A stretch of DNA of 64,000 bases from Shouchella miscanthi (GTDB taxonomy: Bacteria > Bacillota > Bacilli > Bacillales > Bacillaceae_D), in assembly GCF_007725405.1 (NCBI RefSeq), contig NZ_CP042163.1, positions 3,596,001 through 3,660,000 on the forward strand, given 5' to 3'. Below are positions 60,532 through 64,000 of this stretch, one piece after another (positions within the stretch are counted from its first letter, which is position 1; each line of letters opens with the position of its first letter). The position numbers were made by a program, and so were the translations under genes. Below the pieces are notes generated by a model. It was not told where the DNA came from and did no database searches. It saw only the letters and a program-made list of their open reading frames with translations.

Positions 60532-61665
60532 TTATTTTCTTTGAAAACGATCTAAGGAAAATGCCGAAATATCTATCTCTGTTTCTCCTAGACATACAAG
60601 TTGACTTAAGGCTTGTCCAACTGCACTACTAAACTTAAAGCCGTGTCCTGAAAAACCTGCCGCAACATAAAGATTCTTATATTGCGGGTGCCGATCAATA
60701 ATAAACCGATCGTCCGGTGTCATCGTGTATAAGCAGGTTTTCCCATAAGCCAGATCGTTGACCGTTGGCATATGACGATGTACAAATGTGCGCAAGTCTT
60801 CCTCGTCTTCGGCAAGCGTTCCAAATGGAGCCATTTGTTCATCTGGATGAATAGGCGTGCCACCATCATGACGTCCGACTTTTAATCCAGCACCTTCTAT
60901 ACTCGGAAATCCATAATACAATCCATTTGAGGATTCATAGGCAAATGCAGGAAAAGCGTCTTTACCGTAAGTTTGTTCATCTGCGTGAAACCAGGCGAAC
61001 GTTTTCCTTAAAGGCGTAAGCGGTAGTTTCAAGCCAATAGTGTCAAGCAACGGGCCCGACCAAGCCCCAGCTGAAATAATGACAGAGTGGGCAGCGTATG
61101 TTTCATCTACCGTATGTACTTGAGCCACATGATTGTTTAACGACACACCCGTAACCCTGGACCCTGTTAACAGCGTTGCACCATAGTGTTTAGCTAATGC
61201 TTTATAGGCAGTAATGCTATCTTCACATTTTAGAACTCCGGATATCGACTCAAAGCAACCAACAGATTCATTTGGAACATGCATACCTGGAAAACGATTA
61301 TGTACTTCTTTCCGACTTAACGTTAGTAAAGGTAAATCATATTTTTCTGCGCTTTTTATCGTTTCTTGAATAAATTGCCCCGTTTCCTTCCCAACGCTAA
61401 GTACACCTGTCTTAAGAAAAATCTCTTTTCCACTCTCTCGTTCGAGCTCGTACCATAACGATTGCGCTCTCCTTACAAAAGGAACGTACTGTTCTCCCTC
61501 TGCATATGCATGGCGAATCATTCTTGTTTCACCATGGTGACTTCCACGCTGATGAGGGGGGGTATGTGCATCCAATAAAAGCGTGCTCTTTCCACTTTTC
61601 GCTAGAAAATAACCTGCAGCCATCCCCATTGAACCAGCGCCAATAATAATGACATCAAAGTGCAT
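60532..61665 (-). CDS. FAD-dependent N-methyl amino acid oxidase (SolA/MSOX type)
   Basis: The 377-residue protein has an N-terminal Rossmann motif IIIGAGSMGMAAGYFLAKSG, then GSHHGETRMIRHAY, and the covalent-FAD cysteine region YGKTCLYTMTPDDRFIID. GFSGHGFKF follows near the end. These are features of monomeric sarcosine oxidase and N-methyltryptophan oxidase, which oxidise N-methyl groups to formaldehyde with H2O2. Which substrate is used cannot be told from sequence. AGGAGG precedes the ATG. Confidence 0.9.
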   Translation of the reverse strand: MHFDVIIIGAGSMGMAAGYFLAKSGKSTLLLDAHTPPHQRGSHHGETRMIRHAYAEGEQYVPFVRRAQSLWYELERESGKEIFLKTGVLSVGKETGQFIQETIKSAEKYDLPLLTLSRKEVHNRFPGMHVPNESVGCFESISGVLKCEDSITAYKALAKHYGATLLTGSRVTGVSLNNHVAQVHTVDETYAAHSVIISAGAWSGPLLDTIGLKLPLTPLRKTFAWFHADEQTYGKDAFPAFAYESSNGLYYGFPSIEGAGLKVGRHDGGTPIHPDEQMAPFGTLAEDEEDLRTFVHRHMPTVNDLAYGKTCLYTMTPDDRFIIDRHPQYKNLYVAAGFSGHGFKFSSAVGQALSQLVCLGETEIDISAFSLDRFQRK

Positions 61666-61891
61666 TTCTTTCCTCCTATAAAGTGTGGCTGTCTATTGCT
61701 TTCAAACATCTTCCCAATCCCGTCATACGTATGATGACTCTATTTAATCAAACGTTTAATTATCCAGCGCCTTGTTCCTATTTTCCTGCTCAATTACAAT
61801 TGTTTCTTATCATCATGCCATTTCCTTTCGCCATTTGAAACGATTGATATAAGTCCACTAAATCGTCGTCACAGCACAAATCTACCATGTT

Positions 61892-61921
61892 GAAAAGATG
61901 CGCCTGTATAGGCGCATCTAA
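61892..61921 (-). terminator. Terminator of the methyltransferase gene
   Basis: On the minus strand AGATGCGCC-TATACA-GGCGCATCT is a 9-bp perfect stem followed by TTTTC. Confidence 0.85.
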
Positions 61922-61925
61922 GCTA

Positions 61926-62675
61926 TTAGCGTATTGCTACAATCATAAACCGTTTTGAATTGGTTTTAATCCCCTGATCGGTTTGGTTGTGTTCACAAAA
62001 GGCATGTAGATGTGCGTAATCGCTCTTATCTTTTCCAAACTCCCCTACTATCGGGGTGTGTTCTAATAAAAAAGCTAAGTCGTTCTCCGTTTGATAATAT
62101 TCAATGGCATCATAATCATATGCCTGAACATGTTTATAGCCAGCGGTTTGAAGCTCTTTCACATAACGGTCTTTCAACGATCCATCTTTAATGTTAAATG
62201 CTTGTCCACGATTAAACCATTCTTTTATATTTTGTTTATCGCCTTCGCTCACTTGCTGAGTCATAAAGACAGCCCCATCTTTCATAACAGTCTTAAGCTG
62301 TTGCACATGAAATGGTGCATGACAGCACGTAACGAGATCATACTGTCGATTTAATTCTCCAATATTCTTGTTGTCCAAACAATGCAGAAAGACATTTCCT
62401 TTCTTAGATTGCTGGACATTTCGCTCAGCTGTTTTCACCATTTCTGGTGCGTTATCAACAGCATCAATCCGAACAACAGCATCGGCCAATGTCAACACTT
62501 GTTCAGCTCCACCTGTACCTAAATCGAGCAACATGTCTTGAGGTGAACAAAGTTCTCGAACCAATTTATAAAAATTCCATTTCACTCCCGAAGAGACAGC
62601 GTTGATGCGGGTGAAATTCCAACCCATTTCTTTTCCAACACGATTGTATAAAAAATTCAAATCTTGATTATCCAT
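61926..62675 (-). CDS. Class I SAM-dependent methyltransferase
   Basis: The 249-residue protein starts at ATG 62675 (MDNQDLNFLYNRVGKEMGW), eight bases after AAAGGTG; 62681 is an alternative. Motif I is MLLDLGTGGAEQVL (about 47-60), followed by VRIDAVDNAPEMVKTAERN and VFMTQQVSEGDK. It resembles the methyltransferase-11 group found next to tRNA or small-molecule genes; the target is unknown. Confidence 0.85.
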   Translation of the reverse strand: MDNQDLNFLYNRVGKEMGWNFTRINAVSSGVKWNFYKLVRELCSPQDMLLDLGTGGAEQVLTLADAVVRIDAVDNAPEMVKTAERNVQQSKKGNVFLHCLDNKNIGELNRQYDLVTCCHAPFHVQQLKTVMKDGAVFMTQQVSEGDKQNIKEWFNRGQAFNIKDGSLKDRYVKELQTAGYKHVQAYDYDAIEYYQTENDLAFLLEHTPIVGEFGKDKSDYAHLHAFCEHNQTDQGIKTNSKRFMIVAIR

Positions 62676-62851
62676 ATTCATAACACCTTTCAAGTCTATG
62701 TGATTTAATTGTTAAAAAAGGCAGACGTATCCCTTTGCGGCTAGTACGCGTTTTTTTCTAGCCCGAATGAAAGATACCTCGACCGTAATAAAACAACATG
62801 TATTCACCTCATTTGAAAGATTACGACGATTATAACACGAATATGCGTGAA

Positions 62852-63658
62852 TTATTTAATAATTGAATATGCAGCTAAAGAAAAATCGGTTATCCATCGG
62901 TTCGAAACGACTTTAAACCCGAGCTGTTTATAAATATGAATGGCAATCGTATTCTGAGCGAAAACAGATAAATACACGTTAGGTGAATAGGTTTTTCCAA
63001 CATGTGTTAACGTACTCGTTATTGCCTTAGCATAGCCTTTTCCTCGAAAGGAAGGCTCGGTTACAATGTTTCCAAGCTCTACTAACATCTCGTTATAGAA
63101 ATGAAATCCTCCAACTGCTGCGTAATGTTCTCCTTCACGAATAGCATAAAACGGATATTGTTGTAATTCTCTTTCCGAGAAATAATTCATTTCGCTCTTA
63201 GCCAAAAATCTGCCACACGCTTCCCATTCAGTTTCTGTTATTCGCTCAACCAAATCTCCTTTCAATAACTTTTGATCGTCTTCATGCTTCATGGTAATAA
63301 AAGCAGTTGGCTCATTCACAGTAAGCTTTGCCGCTTGGAATAAGGCCAAATCGACATCAGACAAGATCGTACCGCCAACAATTCCTTCGTGAAAATTCAG
63401 CAACTTTCTCACATAGGATACGAATAAGTCAAGTTGAAGTTCTTTATAATCAAGGCCATAAAAAGCAAACGCCGGAAACGGTAACTGATCGGTATAAGCA
63501 AGAACGCCTGTTAGTCTTTCGTTCACAAACTCACCAAAGAAAGAGGCTTCATTCCGTCGCATGGATACATAGGTGAAAAATAAATAATCTTCCTCTGGCT
63601 TTATTTTTTCTGCTAGTCTTTCCACTGCTTTCACATCTAACTTATGATGTTGTATCAT
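62852..63658 (-). CDS. GNAT-family acetyltransferase
   Basis: The 268-residue protein has an N-terminal half without clear GNAT motifs. A C-terminal GNAT domain (about 130-260) contains VELGNIVTEPSFRGKGYAKAI and AQNTIAIHIYKQLGF. The two-lobed arrangement is like GNAT_acetyltran-2/FR47 proteins. The substrate is unknown. AAGGGGTG precedes the ATG. Confidence 0.85.
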   Translation of the reverse strand: MIQHHKLDVKAVERLAEKIKPEEDYLFFTYVSMRRNEASFFGEFVNERLTGVLAYTDQLPFPAFAFYGLDYKELQLDLFVSYVRKLLNFHEGIVGGTILSDVDLALFQAAKLTVNEPTAFITMKHEDDQKLLKGDLVERITETEWEACGRFLAKSEMNYFSERELQQYPFYAIREGEHYAAVGGFHFYNEMLVELGNIVTEPSFRGKGYAKAITSTLTHVGKTYSPNVYLSVFAQNTIAIHIYKQLGFKVVSNRWITDFSLAAYSIIK

Positions 63659-63716
63659 TTTCTCACCCCTTATTCCTATTTTAGCTTAAACTGCAAAACA
63701 CCACACCCTTGTTTCA

Positions 63717-64000
63717 CTACAAGAATAGGGTGTTCATTTGTTTTCTATTTAAAGCGGCAATTACACCTTCAGTAATGGTTAGTTGCTTACATAATATGCT
63801 TGTAATCGGAAATACCTCCATAACAGCTAATAATGGCAGAAGTCCCCCTTTAAAGGAAAGAATACGATGTTTTGGAATCCAACCTAATTTATTATACGAT
63901 TCATGATCCATTTCTACTAACTCAACGAGCTGTTGCTTAACCCAGTCTCCAGAGAGCGATTCCTCTGTCCCTTGACCTTGCAGAAATTGATGTGGACCAC
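63717..64000 (-). CDS. Ppx/GppA-like phosphatase, C-terminal part (5' end outside window)
   Basis: The minus-strand frame is open to the right window edge and encodes at least 94 residues. KHRILSFKGGLLPLLAVMEV, then ILCKQLTITEGVIAAL, resembles the end of the exopolyphosphatase/GppA ASKHA domain (aDii.aG...l......i.vs..glreGvl). An ATG at 63911 is internal. Ppx/GppA enzymes degrade polyphosphate or pppGpp. The assignment rests on this short end only. A weak inverted repeat (ACACCCT/AGGGTGT) at 63700-63733 overlaps its stop and may terminate it. Confidence 0.5.
   Translation of the reverse strand, partial: GPHQFLQGQGTEESLSGDWVKQQLVELVEMDHESYNKLGWIPKHRILSFKGGLLPLLAVMEVFPITSILCKQLTITEGVIAALNRKQMNTLFL

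Noticed and set aside
63717-63911. Complete 64-residue gene
   Set aside because: The frame is open to the window edge and resembles only the end of a larger Ppx/GppA-like protein.
1-64000. tRNA, rRNA genes or CRISPR arrays
   Set aside because: Reading both strands showed no tRNA TPsiC/acceptor pattern, no rRNA-like sequence and no spaced direct repeats. A covariance scan would be decisive.

Overview
The window looks like chromosome of a Gram-positive, endospore-former-type Bacillaceae bacterium. The evidence is strong AGGAGG-type ribosome binding sites, a Fur-regulated isd haem-uptake locus with an NPQTN sortase signal, a T-box leader, a TRAP-type trp leader, an AmaP/Asp23 operon and Bacillus-like lipoproteins. 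The acidic, Glu-rich exported proteins would suit an alkaliphilic or halotolerant lineage. That is inference; no species marker is present.

Left flank (1-19.4 kb). An iron/haem island (1-5.4 kb) holds a multi-NEAT surface protein (cut by the window edge), IsdC, IsdG, IsdF, IsdE and a divergent flavodoxin-like gene, with three Fur-box-like sites. Then come topoisomerase III, a lipoprotein, a YitT-family membrane protein followed by a tiny basic ORF, a DUF1904 protein, EutH, a LacI-family regulator, a YtkA-like lipoprotein, a CDF cation transporter, a COG0523 metallochaperone behind a Zur box, and a fused anthranilate synthase (TrpE-TrpG) whose leader has a 5' stem-loop and eight (G/T)AG triplets, i.e. 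a TRAP site.

Prophage (about 19,750-45,997; 26.2 kb). It splits a membrane transporter gene. Excision at an 11-bp shared core restores a 464-codon reading frame. Reconstructed attP and attB both have dyad arms centred on the same GT dinucleotide, as expected for the large serine recombinase encoded near the right end. The early region has a Cro/CI switch with palindromic operators, Bet/RecT, a replication initiator carrying 21-bp iterons beside an AT-rich tract (probable origin), a AAA+ ATPase and SSB. The late region has baseplate, fibre, two holin-like proteins and an amidase. Terminase, portal, capsid, tail-tube and tape-measure genes are absent, and ssb abuts an apparently N-terminally short baseplate gene, so the prophage looks internally deleted. 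An IS3-family (IS150-like) element sits exactly in the loop of a terminator hairpin.

The prophage is unusually rich in probable defence cargo: a DUF4041/GIY-YIG membrane nuclease resembling SNIPE, a large HEPN-motif protein beside attR, a RipA-like membrane protein near attL, and a three-gene operon (unknown protein, SecB-like protein, PD-(D/E)XK-like nuclease). I consider that operon the best candidate for an undescribed system.

Right flank (47-64 kb). It holds an MFS transporter behind a T-box (probable Thr specifier), a methyltransferase, GNAT acetyltransferases, a COG3910 ATPase, a GntR-ABC transporter operon, a CAP-domain protein, a TetR/MFS pair sharing a palindromic operator, the AmaP-DUF2273-Asp23 operon, an aldo/keto reductase, a SolA/MSOX-type flavin oxidase, another methyltransferase and a cut Ppx/GppA-like gene.
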